The notes under the pieces: generated by a model
Database searches by the model: none
The model's input: the letters and a program-made list of their open reading frames with translations, nothing else
What the model was told of the DNA's origin: nothing
Translations under genes and position numbers: made by a program
Shown here: piece after piece, positions 23,911 to 32,186 of the stretch
Numbering within the stretch: the stretch's first letter is position 1
How the letters are laid out: every line of letters starts with the position of its first letter
DNA from: a virus
Strand: one strand, 5' to 3'
Virus record (IMG/VR): IMGVR_UViG_3300031772_000007
Location: 29,826-93,825 of that record
Length of the DNA: 64,000 nt

Positions 23911-25037
23911 TTCTGCGCCCTCCTCACCTCATCGTTGAAGTCGTTGGCAAAGCAGCCCCACTCCTTGTCCATCATGATCACCTGTCCGGTCAGCCGGTAG
24001 TGGTTCATCTTGCGAGGACAGAGCCCCGGGTCCTTGGGGTTGTCCTCCAGCCGCAGGTGCTCCGGCAGGCATTCCTTCCGCGCGTCCCAGAACAGATGCA
24101 ACCGTTCCCCCCATGCCTCCTCGGTCTTCTTCAGCCGGAGGTAGAGCATGTCGTTGTAGACGTTCGGGTAGCGTCGGTTGACCCGGTGCCAGCCCTTGTA
24201 CGTACAGAGGGTGCTCTCCATCGTGAAGTAGCCCACGTCCCGGTAGAAGCTCTCCCCCGCCGCGCGGACCTTCATCTCCTCCAACAGCTCCGCCGCCTCC
24301 TTCTCCAGCCAGCGCAGGACCGCGGGGCTGTAGGTGCCGTCAAAGCTCGTATTGTCGTCGTGCCAGTCCAGGTCGTCCCGGCCCAACACCTTGCAGAGCC
24401 CATTCCGGTGACTCTTGCTGCCCTGCATGTCGTCGAGAAAGAGCTGATCGCAGTCGATCCTCACCCCGTTGATGCGTAGGTACTCCGCGTAGCTGAACGA
24501 ACTCAACCGCCCGAAGTAGACGAAGAAGGTGTTGATCGCCTGCCAGAGCTGTCGGAAGTTGGTGCGCTCGTCCGCCGGGGTCAGCCGATTGAAGAACTCC
24601 TCTTGCGAGCGCCCGCCCAACAGCGTGACGTAGTTCTGAACGCAGGTGAGGAACTTGGTCTTAAAGTACCGCCGGTCGGTGTCGAACTCCAACCGCGTGT
24701 AGTTCTCCGCGAACCACCGCTTCATCCGGTCGAAGTCCACCCCCACGAGAGGGAATTCCCGGAAGATGAGCCAGCTCGTCGGCGGGTGCTGCGTGTTCCC
24801 GTTGATGAAGGCGAACCACAGCCGTTGCTCCGTGCTCCACCCCAGCCGGTCTGCCAGGTAGGGAAGAACGTAATACACCCCCCCTGGATGAGAACGGTAG
24901 CGAAGGTGAAACTCCCAGAACCGAAGGAAGACCTCCCGGCGGTAGCGGGACTCACGGAAGTCCGTGCCCACGCGGAGCGCCGTCTCCTCTGTCTGCCTGT
25001 GGAGGGCGCAGTAGCGCCCCGGTTCCGCCGTCTTCAT
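23907..25037 (-). CDS. Amino acid:DNA transferase-like protein (aGPT-PPlase-type)
   Basis: 376 residues, mostly helical with many Trp/Tyr/Phe, no nucleotide-binding loop. RFWEFHLRYRSHPGGVYYV, LGWSTEQRLWFAFINGNTQH, FLTCVQNYVTLLGGRS, YAEYLRINGVRIDCDQLFL and a final Cys-containing LCPRKMNHYRL resemble the phage proteins described as alpha-glutamyl/putrescinyl-thymine pyrophosphorylases, shown in ViI/M6-type pathways to replace the activated phosphate on hydroxymethyl-dU with an amino acid. The gene is sandwiched with four-base overlaps between the kinase and the PLP enzyme, which is the strongest support. Confidence 0.65.
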   Translation of the reverse strand: MKTAEPGRYCALHRQTEETALRVGTDFRESRYRREVFLRFWEFHLRYRSHPGGVYYVLPYLADRLGWSTEQRLWFAFINGNTQHPPTSWLIFREFPLVGVDFDRMKRWFAENYTRLEFDTDRRYFKTKFLTCVQNYVTLLGGRSQEEFFNRLTPADERTNFRQLWQAINTFFVYFGRLSSFSYAEYLRINGVRIDCDQLFLDDMQGSKSHRNGLCKVLGRDDLDWHDDNTSFDGTYSPAVLRWLEKEAAELLEEMKVRAAGESFYRDVGYFTMESTLCTYKGWHRVNRRYPNVYNDMLYLRLKKTEEAWGERLHLFWDARKECLPEHLRLEDNPKDPGLCPRKMNHYRLTGQVIMMDKEWGCFANDFNDEVRRAQK

Positions 25038-26077
25038 GGTTCCCCCAAGGCTCCTCGCATCGCGGCGAGCGTCGGGCGCGACCCGACAATCCAGAACAGC
25101 GCCTTCCCGCTCCCCCAGAAGTGGACGAACTCCTTGGCGTGCTTCCGCAGGTACGTCATCACCTTGCCCTCGTAGGTGGGGTGGAAGTCGATGCCGCCGT
25201 AGGTGAAGGGCATCTCGTCCTGATAGCTGGCGAAGTGCGTCGCATGCAAGTCGTAGTGAACCAGCCGGTAGGGAGCGCGCTTCGTCGGTTGGAAGCTCGC
25301 CGCCTGATCCGGGTCGTTCTTGTAGTCCCGGTTGAACAACGCCCGAATCTGGATGCCCGAGAACTGCTCGATGGCGCGAAGCCGGTCCTCAATCCAGACC
25401 AGCTTCGTCGGCCCTACTCCAAACAGGACGACCTCCCGAAGCCGCGGGGGCAGCCTGCGCGCGATGCCGTACAGCACCGAGACACAGCTATTGCAGCTCC
25501 CCGCGGGCATGTAGATGGCCTCCACGTCATCCGGGATGTTGAGAACCTGCTCGCTTCCGAGTCGGTGGAAGGCGTCAATCTCCGCAGGGTCGTCGTCCAC
25601 CGTGATGCCGTACTTCAAGACGTAGTGCCCGGGGTGCTCCTTAGCCAGCTCCGCCACCGCCCGTTGCAGCGCCGGATTGTAGGCCACCGGGTTGTACCTA
25701 AAGCGGGCTCCGAGCGCCCGAGCGATGGCGACGTTCTCATGCTTCCCCGCCGCCTTTTCCGTCGTCGCACCGATGACCAACAGCGTCTCCAACCCAAAGT
25801 GCCGAGCAACCGCGGTGCCCATGCAGAGTTGCGGGCTCTTGACGCTCGCCCCGGAGAGCAACCCCTTCGCCCCCGCCGCCGCTGCCCGGCTCACAAGCCA
25901 GATGCACTGGCGGAGCTTCGCCCCGTTGATGCCTCCGTACCCGAGAGGCGCGAAGCGGTCCTCCCGCTTGAACCGGATCGCCCCCATTTCCTCCACCGGG
26001 GTCCGGGTAAGCAGGTGCTTCTCCCACCGCGACTGCTCCCGGTCCAAGCTCAACGTGTCGAAGACGGACCCTCTCAC
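25034..26077 (-). CDS. Fold-type II PLP-dependent enzyme
   Basis: 347 residues from GTG 26077. FKREDRFAPLGYGGINGAK (about residues 37-54) matches the pattern around the PLP lysine in ACC-deaminase/D-cysteine desulfhydrase/threonine-synthase-like enzymes, with Lys54 the candidate Schiff-base residue. Further support: GLLSGASVKSPQLCMGTAVA (substrate loop) and AIYMPAGSCNSCVSVLYGIA (phosphate-binding glycines). Phage thymidine-hypermodification pathways use PLP enzymes on the DNA-bound amino acid, so the substrate may be a DNA base rather than a free metabolite. Confidence 0.8.
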   Translation of the reverse strand: MRGSVFDTLSLDREQSRWEKHLLTRTPVEEMGAIRFKREDRFAPLGYGGINGAKLRQCIWLVSRAAAAGAKGLLSGASVKSPQLCMGTAVARHFGLETLLVIGATTEKAAGKHENVAIARALGARFRYNPVAYNPALQRAVAELAKEHPGHYVLKYGITVDDDPAEIDAFHRLGSEQVLNIPDDVEAIYMPAGSCNSCVSVLYGIARRLPPRLREVVLFGVGPTKLVWIEDRLRAIEQFSGIQIRALFNRDYKNDPDQAASFQPTKRAPYRLVHYDLHATHFASYQDEMPFTYGGIDFHPTYEGKVMTYLRKHAKEFVHFWGSGKALFWIVGSRPTLAAMRGALGEP

Positions 26078-26346
26078 TTTCGCAGCTCCGCGTCGCGCAC
26101 TCCACGAACCCCCAAGGACAGCAACGCCCTCCACACCTTCATCCTGCCCCACCGCTCCTCGTTGGTGATGGCGTACCAGGCACCCCCACGGGGACCGAGG
26201 GGCTTGTAGGTGATCGCCCCGATGGAGAGCCCCTTCTTGATCATCGTGTACGAGAGACAGGGAACGTCATACCACTCCTGCGCGGGGCGGTAGTTCCCCA
26301 CCCCGAACTGCTTCAGAATGGCGTCGAAGTCGGGCTCGTACTCCAT
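26074..26346 (-). CDS. Small protein in the modification operon, unknown
   Basis: 90 residues between the Rad50-like gene and the PLP gene, with TGATG and GTGA overlaps. YRPAQEWYDVPCLSYTMIKK and GAITYKPLGPRGGAWYAITN are strand-rich; MKVWRALLSLGVRGVRDAEL is helical. Could be an accessory of the base-modification genes by position. Confidence 0.5.
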   Translation of the reverse strand: MEYEPDFDAILKQFGVGNYRPAQEWYDVPCLSYTMIKKGLSIGAITYKPLGPRGGAWYAITNEERWGRMKVWRALLSLGVRGVRDAELRK

Positions 26347-27962
26347 CAGGCCACTTCCACCCGTCCTTCAGCCACCTTCCACCGCTGCACGCACGGAACC
26401 CGCGCCGCCAGCTCCTCGTTGTGCGTGATGATGACGACCGCTCGTTCCCGGGCCAGATCGTCGAGCACACCCACAACCGCCTCGATTCCAGCCGAGTCGA
26501 GCCCGTCCAGAATTTCGTCAAGGAACAGGGTTCCCCGCCCCGCGAAGGCAAGAAGTAGGGCCAGGTCTATCCTCCTCCGCTCCCCCGCAGAAGTGGCCTT
26601 GTAGCCGTAGCCACCGCCAGCTCCCTGCACCTGCAAACTGATGGCGTCCGACACCCCGCCAGTCTTCTTCTCGGAGTACGGCTTCAGCTCCAGCTTGAGC
26701 CCCTTCCCCGCGAGCCGCGGGAGCCAGGCGTTCGCCGCCGCCTCCAGCCCCCCAAGCAGCTTCGCCAGGATGCCAGCCCGCGCCCCGCGGAGCCCCAACA
26801 CCATCTCCGCCGCCTTCAACACCTCAACCTCGTGCTCCTGCTTCGCCCGCGCTGCTTCCGCCTTGGCGATGTTGTCGGCGCAGACCTCCTCCGCCTTAGC
26901 CGCCAGCACCCGTACCTTCTCGGTGTTCGCCCTGAGAGCCGCCGAACGTTCGATGTTCCCCAGCTCCGCGTCGAGCGCCGTGGCCTTCTCCCGGAGCTTG
27001 CGGAGGGCTTCCTGTACGTCCCGCGCCTCGTCCCGGGTGTCCGACACCGCCTCGTTCGCCTGCGCCTGCTCTGCGCGGGTGTCGGTCTGAATCTTCTGGA
27101 TCTGCTCCTTCAGCCCCTTCCGCAGTTCCTCCGGCACAGCCTGCCCGCAAGAGTCGCAGATGCCTGACTCCCCCAGCCGGTTGAGCCGCCGGGTCAACGC
27201 CGCCAGCTCCCGCTCCGCGCCGCCCGTGTTGACGCTGTGCTTGGCGATCTCGTCTTGGAGCGACGCCAGCTCGGTGTCCCCCTTCCTGATGTGCTCCCGT
27301 AGGTGGTCCCGCCGCTGCTTCAGCGCCCCCACCGCTTCCTCGGTCCCCATCGGCATCCCCGCGAGCGCCTGCTTCGCATCTTGCTGCCGCTGCCGCGCGT
27401 GCTCGATCTCCACCTCCGCTATGCGCTTTCGGTTCGCCGCGTCACCCAACTCCCGCTCCGCGGTGTGGAGCTGCGCCCGGCATTTCTCCAGCGCGGCATC
27501 AAAGCGACCAAGCCCCAACATCGACTCCAAGAACAGCTTGCGCTCCTTGTCGGTGGCCTGCGTGAAGTGCGCCGCGTCCGCCGAGCTGAAGACGTGAGTG
27601 CGCCTCCAAATCTCGAACGAGCCGATGATCTCCTCCAGCGCCTCCTGCGCCTTGGTCGTCGTCTCGTAGTCGCGCCCCTTCCCTTCGTAGGTGAAGGTCA
27701 GCGCGGTCTTGGCTCCCTTGCGCTCCCGCCGAGCCACCAGAGCCCCCGCGGTGAACTCCGCAAAGCCCTTCAGCGAGTCGATGGCGAACGGGAGGACGCC
27801 CCGAAGCGTCTCACCCCATCCTGGGTACGCCACCCCCTCGATGATGCTCGACTTGCCCGAGCCATTCGGCCCCACAACCAAAACAACTCCTCTCTTGGGA
27901 AAGGCCAGCTCCGTCTTCTCGTGCGTCGTGAAATTCACCAGCTTGAGTGTCCCGAGATCCAT
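26346..27962 (-). CDS. Rad50/SbcC-like (T4 gp46-type) ATPase
   Basis: 538 residues. Walker A VVGPNGSGKSS (about 30-40), a long coiled coil with central zinc hook ICDSCGQAVPEEL (CxxC), then the ABC signature TSAGERRRIDLALLL and the Walker B/D-loop LFLDEILDGLDSAG. It forms a nuclease complex with the Mre11-like protein encoded 2 kb downstream. In T4, gp46/47 resect DNA ends for recombination-dependent replication and degrade host DNA. The pair is separated here by five genes rather than adjacent. Confidence 0.93.
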   Translation of the reverse strand: MDLGTLKLVNFTTHEKTELAFPKRGVVLVVGPNGSGKSSIIEGVAYPGWGETLRGVLPFAIDSLKGFAEFTAGALVARRERKGAKTALTFTYEGKGRDYETTTKAQEALEEIIGSFEIWRRTHVFSSADAAHFTQATDKERKLFLESMLGLGRFDAALEKCRAQLHTAERELGDAANRKRIAEVEIEHARQRQQDAKQALAGMPMGTEEAVGALKQRRDHLREHIRKGDTELASLQDEIAKHSVNTGGAERELAALTRRLNRLGESGICDSCGQAVPEELRKGLKEQIQKIQTDTRAEQAQANEAVSDTRDEARDVQEALRKLREKATALDAELGNIERSAALRANTEKVRVLAAKAEEVCADNIAKAEAARAKQEHEVEVLKAAEMVLGLRGARAGILAKLLGGLEAAANAWLPRLAGKGLKLELKPYSEKKTGGVSDAISLQVQGAGGGYGYKATSAGERRRIDLALLLAFAGRGTLFLDEILDGLDSAGIEAVVGVLDDLARERAVVIITHNEELAARVPCVQRWKVAEGRVEVA

Positions 27963-28175
27963 CTACTCGCCCTCCCCGAGCATCTGCTCCAGCGCCAACG
28001 CAACCTCCGCATGGGCATCCGCCCCTGTGTATTCAACAGAGCGCAATTGCTTTACTGCGTCCCAAGCTGTATCCAGCATCTCCGGCAAATGCCGCCTGAC
28101 ATTTCGATTCGCCGCTGCGAACGCCGCCGCCCAGACCATCTGCTCGCCCCTCGACATCTTCTTCCATGCACTCAT
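27963..28175 (-). CDS. Small protein, unknown
   Basis: 70 residues ending immediately before the Rad50-like start. Helical (GEQMVWAAAFAAANRNVRRH; AHAEVALALEQMLGEGE). Position suggests an operon partner of the Rad50-like gene. Unknown function. Confidence 0.5.
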   Translation of the reverse strand: MSAWKKMSRGEQMVWAAAFAAANRNVRRHLPEMLDTAWDAVKQLRSVEYTGADAHAEVALALEQMLGEGE

Positions 28176-28399
28176 GGCCGGTCCCACCCCACTCGCTTGC
28201 TCGCTGCCGCCGGGTTGTCCGCGGGACCTCCCAGCCGTTCCGTCGCATCCATCGCCTGCTCCTTCTCGCGCATCCGCTTCAGGTAGTAGTCCCCGACCCC
28301 GCCTTGAAAGAGGGGATCTCCCATCGGCGCGAACCTCCAGCGCCGAAGCAGCTCCTCGTAGGAAGCGTTATCGATCCACTGCTTCGTCGCGGCATCCAT
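28172..28399 (-). CDS. AxxRLxG-family small protein
   Basis: 75 residues. WIDNASYEELLRRWRFAPMG and YYLKRMREKEQAMDATERLG are helical; DATERLGG is the strict shared motif, followed by a short flexible end. One of few family members located among replication genes. Confidence 0.5.
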   Translation of the reverse strand: MDAATKQWIDNASYEELLRRWRFAPMGDPLFQGGVGDYYLKRMREKEQAMDATERLGGPADNPAAASKRVGWDRP

Positions 28400-29057
28400 C
28401 GTTCCAGACCTCCTCCTCCACCGGGGGTGCCGGTGGGAAGCCCTCCCTCTGAATCCAGATCAGCTTGAAGCCCTGCTCCCGAAGCCGCCCCAGCAACTTC
28501 GAGTAGGCGTGCTCCGCGTAAATCCACCAGACCTTCGCCTCCGGCCACCAGCCCGTGCGGACCAGAGACTCCTTCGCCGGGGTGTGCCCCCAGATGGCGT
28601 TGAACTGCTCCTTGAGCCTGTCCTTCATGTCGAAGTGCGTGCGGAAGGCCAGCGCCAGCCCCGGACACGAACGGTCCGGGACGAACGCCCAGAAGGCGTA
28701 GGCGGTCCGCTTCAACGGCTTCACGAAGGGAAGGTCCGCAGGGCTGTCCTCCGCCCCGAGCGCGACAGCCCCCACCCGCGCGCTGTTCTCCTGCGCGTGG
28801 TCCAGCACCGCCCGGTAGATGCGCTCCATCAGCCTGCGCGCTTCTCGGTGCTCCAGGGGTTGCGCCAGCTCCAGGTACACCGTGTACGCGCTCTTGCCCG
28901 CCGCCGGGTAGTTCGTCCCCGCCGCGCACACCGCGCCACCAGGAAGACCATCGACCTTCAGCGCGTACATCGGAACCCCAAGCTCCCAGCGAGCGATGCG
29001 CTTCTCCCTCGGGTCCTTGCGATTCCCGCGCGGGATGTCGCCGATGTCGTAAGGCAT
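28368..29057 (-). CDS. Hypothetical protein, 229 residues
   Basis: An alpha/beta protein with WELGVPMYALKVDGLPGGAV, KSAYTVYLELAQPLEHREAR, RTAYAFWAFVPDRSCPGLAL and VWWIYAEHAYSKLLGRLREQ. No domain is recognised. Its location between the Rad50-like gene and thymidylate kinase suggests a role in DNA metabolism, but nothing more specific can be said. Start ATG 29057. Confidence 0.55.
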   Translation of the reverse strand: MPYDIGDIPRGNRKDPREKRIARWELGVPMYALKVDGLPGGAVCAAGTNYPAAGKSAYTVYLELAQPLEHREARRLMERIYRAVLDHAQENSARVGAVALGAEDSPADLPFVKPLKRTAYAFWAFVPDRSCPGLALAFRTHFDMKDRLKEQFNAIWGHTPAKESLVRTGWWPEAKVWWIYAEHAYSKLLGRLREQGFKLIWIQREGFPPAPPVEEEVWNDGCRDEAVDR

Positions 29058-29062
29058 GGCTC

Positions 29063-29701
29063 CTACCCCGCCCGGTGCTCACGAGCCGCCGCCACCGCTG
29101 CGTTGATCTGCGCCGCCGTCTCCTCCTGCGTCCCCCGGGCGTTCACCACCACCCATCGAGTGGGCTCCACCGCACGCTGCCGGTCCCACAGCTCCCGATA
29201 GAACCCAGCCACTTGCGGCATGAAGCTCGCCGCCTTCTCGTAACGGTCCCGGCGGTCCGGTCGGCGCTCCGCAGAGTCCTTCTCGTCCACGTCGAGCAGG
29301 ATGAACAAGTCCGGCTGCGGGAGCCATCGGTGCAACCCGATCAGGTAATCCCCGTCGAGCCCGTCCGCCCGCCCGTAGGCATAGCCGCTCGGCCAGTAGC
29401 GATCCAGCACCACGTTCCCGCGAGATGCCACCTCGAACAGCTCGGTGGCGACCTCCATCCGATTGGCGACCTGGAGAGCCTGAAACACGAGAGGGTCCAG
29501 CAGATTTCCGTACTGCGCCGACCACTCCCCCAATTTCGCCGGTTGCGCCCGCCAAAGCCTATCGAGGTGCGCGTAGATGAGCTTCCCAGTGATGGTTTCC
29601 TTGTTCGGGAACTTCCAGACCCGCGCGCCCATGCGCTTCGCCAGCAGCTCGGTGTGCGTCCCCTTGCCGCAGGCGTCGATGCCCTCAAGACAGATGATCA
29701 C
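29063..29701 (-). CDS. tmk: Thymidylate (dTMP / modified dUMP) kinase
   Basis: 212 residues from GTG 29701. The P-loop is CLEGIDACGKGTHTELLA (residues 4-21) in the form EGxDxxGKxT, followed by DRYWPSGYAYGRADG, the DRY/nucleoside-binding motif, and DLFILLDVDEKDSAERR with the lid arginines RPDRRDRYE. This is a thymidylate kinase-type protein that makes dTDP from dTMP. In phages with modified thymine it may accept hydroxymethyl-dUMP; that substrate is inference. Confidence 0.88.
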   Translation of the reverse strand: MIICLEGIDACGKGTHTELLAKRMGARVWKFPNKETITGKLIYAHLDRLWRAQPAKLGEWSAQYGNLLDPLVFQALQVANRMEVATELFEVASRGNVVLDRYWPSGYAYGRADGLDGDYLIGLHRWLPQPDLFILLDVDEKDSAERRPDRRDRYEKAASFMPQVAGFYRELWDRQRAVEPTRWVVVNARGTQEETAAQINAAVAAAREHRAG

Positions 29702-29718
29702 CTTCCCACCCTCCCCCT

Positions 29719-30033
29719 CTACGAGCGAAGCTCGCGTAAGTCGAATACCCCTGCCAAGTCCTTCTCCTGCTTCATGATGAGGCGCGCGTACCGGCTCGGG
29801 TAGTTGTTGCACAGCTTGAACTCGCTGCCGTCGTCGGTCGTCTCCAACCACACGTTCCAGCGCAAGACCTCCCAGAGCATCTTGATACCGACCTTCCTCT
29901 TGCCCTTGCACACCGCCGCCCGGGCGAGCCTCACCAGCTCGTCGTAGACGTTTGGGTTCTCCCCGTGGAACTTCAGGAACGATCTCTGGATCTTCGAGGT
30001 GGGCTCCTCGAACAGTGGCAGTTGCGTCGTCAT
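29719..30033 (-). CDS. Conserved phage protein (LPLFEEP-type), unknown
   Basis: 104 residues. The text IQRSFLKFHGENPNVYDELV, GIKMLWEVLRWNVWLETTD and YARLIMKQEKDLAGVFDLRE is of a type I recognise from many phage genomes, but no function is established. It overlaps the Mre11-like gene start/stop (ATGA), so it is in the recombination operon. Confidence 0.65.
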   Translation of the reverse strand: MTTQLPLFEEPTSKIQRSFLKFHGENPNVYDELVRLARAAVCKGKRKVGIKMLWEVLRWNVWLETTDDGSEFKLCNNYPSRYARLIMKQEKDLAGVFDLRELRS

Positions 30034-31139
30034 GCCGCCCCCCCAAGTAGCTGCGTCACCCGCTCCTTGACCTCTGGGCGCAGAGCCTCGTTCTCCAGGG
30101 GCATCTGCGCGATGTAGTCGGACACCGCCTGCTCCGCCGTCTCCGCACTCCGCGTCACCCCCGCCGCCGTCCGCAGAGCCACCTCCGCCTCGGTCGTGTC
30201 CGGCACCACCTCGCCCACCACCCCCAACCGCTCCGCCAGCGCCTCCAGCTTCCCCTGCGCCGCCGCCACCGCCGTCGGCGTTCCGTCTGCCTTCAGCCGG
30301 AGGAACAGCTTGCACCCCTCGGGTGCCTTCAACACCTCCTCCTCGGTGGTGACGAACCGCGGACCGGAGATGGCCTTCTTCGTCCAGTTCCCCCTCTTGG
30401 AGTCCCAAACGAGAATGGTCCCGTATCCCTCCAACCCCGGGTTGCGCCAGTCGGTCGGCACGAGCGCCCCGATCTGCACGAGGTCCACCCCCTGCACCCC
30501 GTCGTGCCCCGACCAGCTCCGGTGAGGGTGCCAGTGCCCCGCCACCACCAGAGCGATGCCCAAAGAGGAACACTGCCCCGCTACGCTGTCCAGCGTCACC
30601 GCGTCCGAGGAACCCTTCAACCAAGGTGGCGTCGCCCCGTCTTGAAGACCAAGGTGTAGCGCAAGAACTCTCGGCGTAGGAGCCCCGTCCGTCGTGCCCC
30701 GAAGATCGTTCACAACCCGCGGGAGCCAGTCCTCCGCCTTCCCCGTGCGAAACGGAACCGCCCAGACCTCCCCGCCATCGACGTAGTACCGAAGCGGCTG
30801 GTCGAGAACGTGCGCCACCGGCACCAACGGTCCCAGTGCGTTGTCCCCCTCGGCGTCGCTCGTCATGTCGTGATTGCCCGAGAGGATGTACGTCGTCACC
30901 TTCTCCGCGTACCGGGCGATGATCTCCTGCACCGCCCGGATGACCTGCGGCTCGGGACGGGAGGAGTCGAACAGGTCCCCGCAGATGAACAGCGCGCCGC
31001 AGTCCTTGCTGATCTCCTCGTAGGCGCGCTTCAGGGCATCGAGCGTTAGGCGGCAACGGTCGTTGATGCCCGCCTTCGTCTGCCCGCCGTAGAGCTTCGA
31101 GTTCCCGATGTGACAGTCCGCTATGAAGGCAACGCGCAT
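30030..31139 (-). CDS. Mre11/SbcD-like (T4 gp47-type) nuclease
   Basis: 369 residues. The metallophosphoesterase motifs are in order: FIADCHIGNS (D8, H10), ALFICGDLFDSSRPE, TYILSGNHDMTSD and a later VVAGHWHPHRSW. This is the nuclease partner of the Rad50-like protein. The C-terminal region after about residue 250 is likely the capping/helical part. The ATG at 31139 overlaps the RecA stop. Confidence 0.92.
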   Translation of the reverse strand: MRVAFIADCHIGNSKLYGGQTKAGINDRCRLTLDALKRAYEEISKDCGALFICGDLFDSSRPEPQVIRAVQEIIARYAEKVTTYILSGNHDMTSDAEGDNALGPLVPVAHVLDQPLRYYVDGGEVWAVPFRTGKAEDWLPRVVNDLRGTTDGAPTPRVLALHLGLQDGATPPWLKGSSDAVTLDSVAGQCSSLGIALVVAGHWHPHRSWSGHDGVQGVDLVQIGALVPTDWRNPGLEGYGTILVWDSKRGNWTKKAISGPRFVTTEEEVLKAPEGCKLFLRLKADGTPTAVAAAQGKLEALAERLGVVGEVVPDTTEAEVALRTAAGVTRSAETAEQAVSDYIAQMPLENEALRPEVKERVTQLLGGAA

Positions 31140-32116
31140 GGTTCCTTCTCCTTCTTGCCGGTGATCTTCCCTTCCATCACCGAGTCCTCCCCCTTCGGAT
31201 CGGTGTCCGCCCACCCCAGCGCCTTCAGAGCCTCGGCGTGCCCCTTGTCGGTCGCCTTCGTACCCGCAGGTATCAGCTCGCGGTCCTTGGCGTGGTTCAC
31301 CGTCGTCCAGCGGTCGTCCCACCCGCCCGCAACATGGAGGCGAGTGTCCAACTCGTGCTGCGCCTCCGCCACCTTGTTCTTCACGCACTTCATGTGAACC
31401 CCGATGAAGCTCCCATCCCTCTTGTCCGGGCGCATCCTCACGCGGACCGAGGAGTAGAACTTGATGGCGTTGCCCCCGGGGGTCGTCTCCGGGTTCCCGT
31501 AGACCACCCCGATCTTCATCCGTGTCTGGTTCACGAACATCATGTGCGCCCGCTTCTTCGGAAGGATCTTCACGAGGTACGTGCAGAGCTTCGAGTAGAA
31601 CCTTGCCCGGATGCCCATGTATTCGTCTCCGGGGTCGCCCTCCAGCTCCTCCCTCGTTGGCAGAGCAGGTACCGAGTCGAGAACGATGAGCGTCGGAGGT
31701 CCATCGTCCGGCAACGACTTCAAGAACTGGATGAGCATGTTGCCTCCTTCCTGGAGATTCGGCGGGTCCAGCGCCAGCACCTCGTCCGGATCCACCCCGA
31801 AGGTCCGCGCCCGCGTCTCCGTGAAGGCGTGCTCCGCGTCGATGAGCGCGAAGATGCCCTTCATCTTCTGCACCGCCGCCCCTGCCGAAGCGACCAGACT
31901 GCTCTTGCCCGAGGACTCCGGCCCGAACCACTCGCTCATTCGACCGATGGGGAGCCCACCGACCCCGAGCAGGTGATGGTCCACCGCCACAATGCCTGTG
32001 GGGATGGCCTCCTTCACGTCCGCGCCGCCGCCCCCCGAGAGGGTTGCGATGGAGCCCGCCCCATACTTCTTCTCGATGCCCGCCTGAATCTTCGCCAGCA
32101 GTTGCAGCCTGTCCAT
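31121..32116 (-). CDS. RecA/UvsX-like recombinase
   Basis: 331 residues. Walker A WFGPESSGKSSLVAS (residues 63-77), a Glu/His-containing ALIDAEHAFTE strand, Walker B TLIVLDSVPALP and L2-like FVNQTRMKIGVVYGNPETTP with ATP-sensing glutamine-like features (ETTPGGNAIKF). It carries out homologous strand exchange for repair and recombination-dependent replication, with the UvsY-like and gp32-like products nearby. It lies downstream of a strong terminator and probably begins its own transcription unit. Confidence 0.92.
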   Translation of the reverse strand: MDRLQLLAKIQAGIEKKYGAGSIATLSGGGGADVKEAIPTGIVAVDHHLLGVGGLPIGRMSEWFGPESSGKSSLVASAGAAVQKMKGIFALIDAEHAFTETRARTFGVDPDEVLALDPPNLQEGGNMLIQFLKSLPDDGPPTLIVLDSVPALPTREELEGDPGDEYMGIRARFYSKLCTYLVKILPKKRAHMMFVNQTRMKIGVVYGNPETTPGGNAIKFYSSVRVRMRPDKRDGSFIGVHMKCVKNKVAEAQHELDTRLHVAGGWDDRWTTVNHAKDRELIPAGTKATDKGHAEALKALGWADTDPKGEDSVMEGKITGKKEKEPCALPS

Positions 32117-32133
32117 GCGCTCCCCTCCGGTGG

Positions 32134-32171
32134 AAAAACCGGAGATCGGCCAGCTTCGACCGATCTCCGGT
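32134..32171 (-). terminator. Intrinsic terminator after the gp32-like gene
   Basis: A perfect 12-base inverted repeat (32138-32149 and 32160-32171, arm ACCGGAGATCGG) with a 10-base loop is followed on the minus strand by a run of five T. It separates the gp32-like gene from RecA. A promoter for RecA would have to lie within or just after it, but none is recognised. Confidence 0.85.
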
Positions 32172-32186
32172 ACTACCCCCCTGCAC

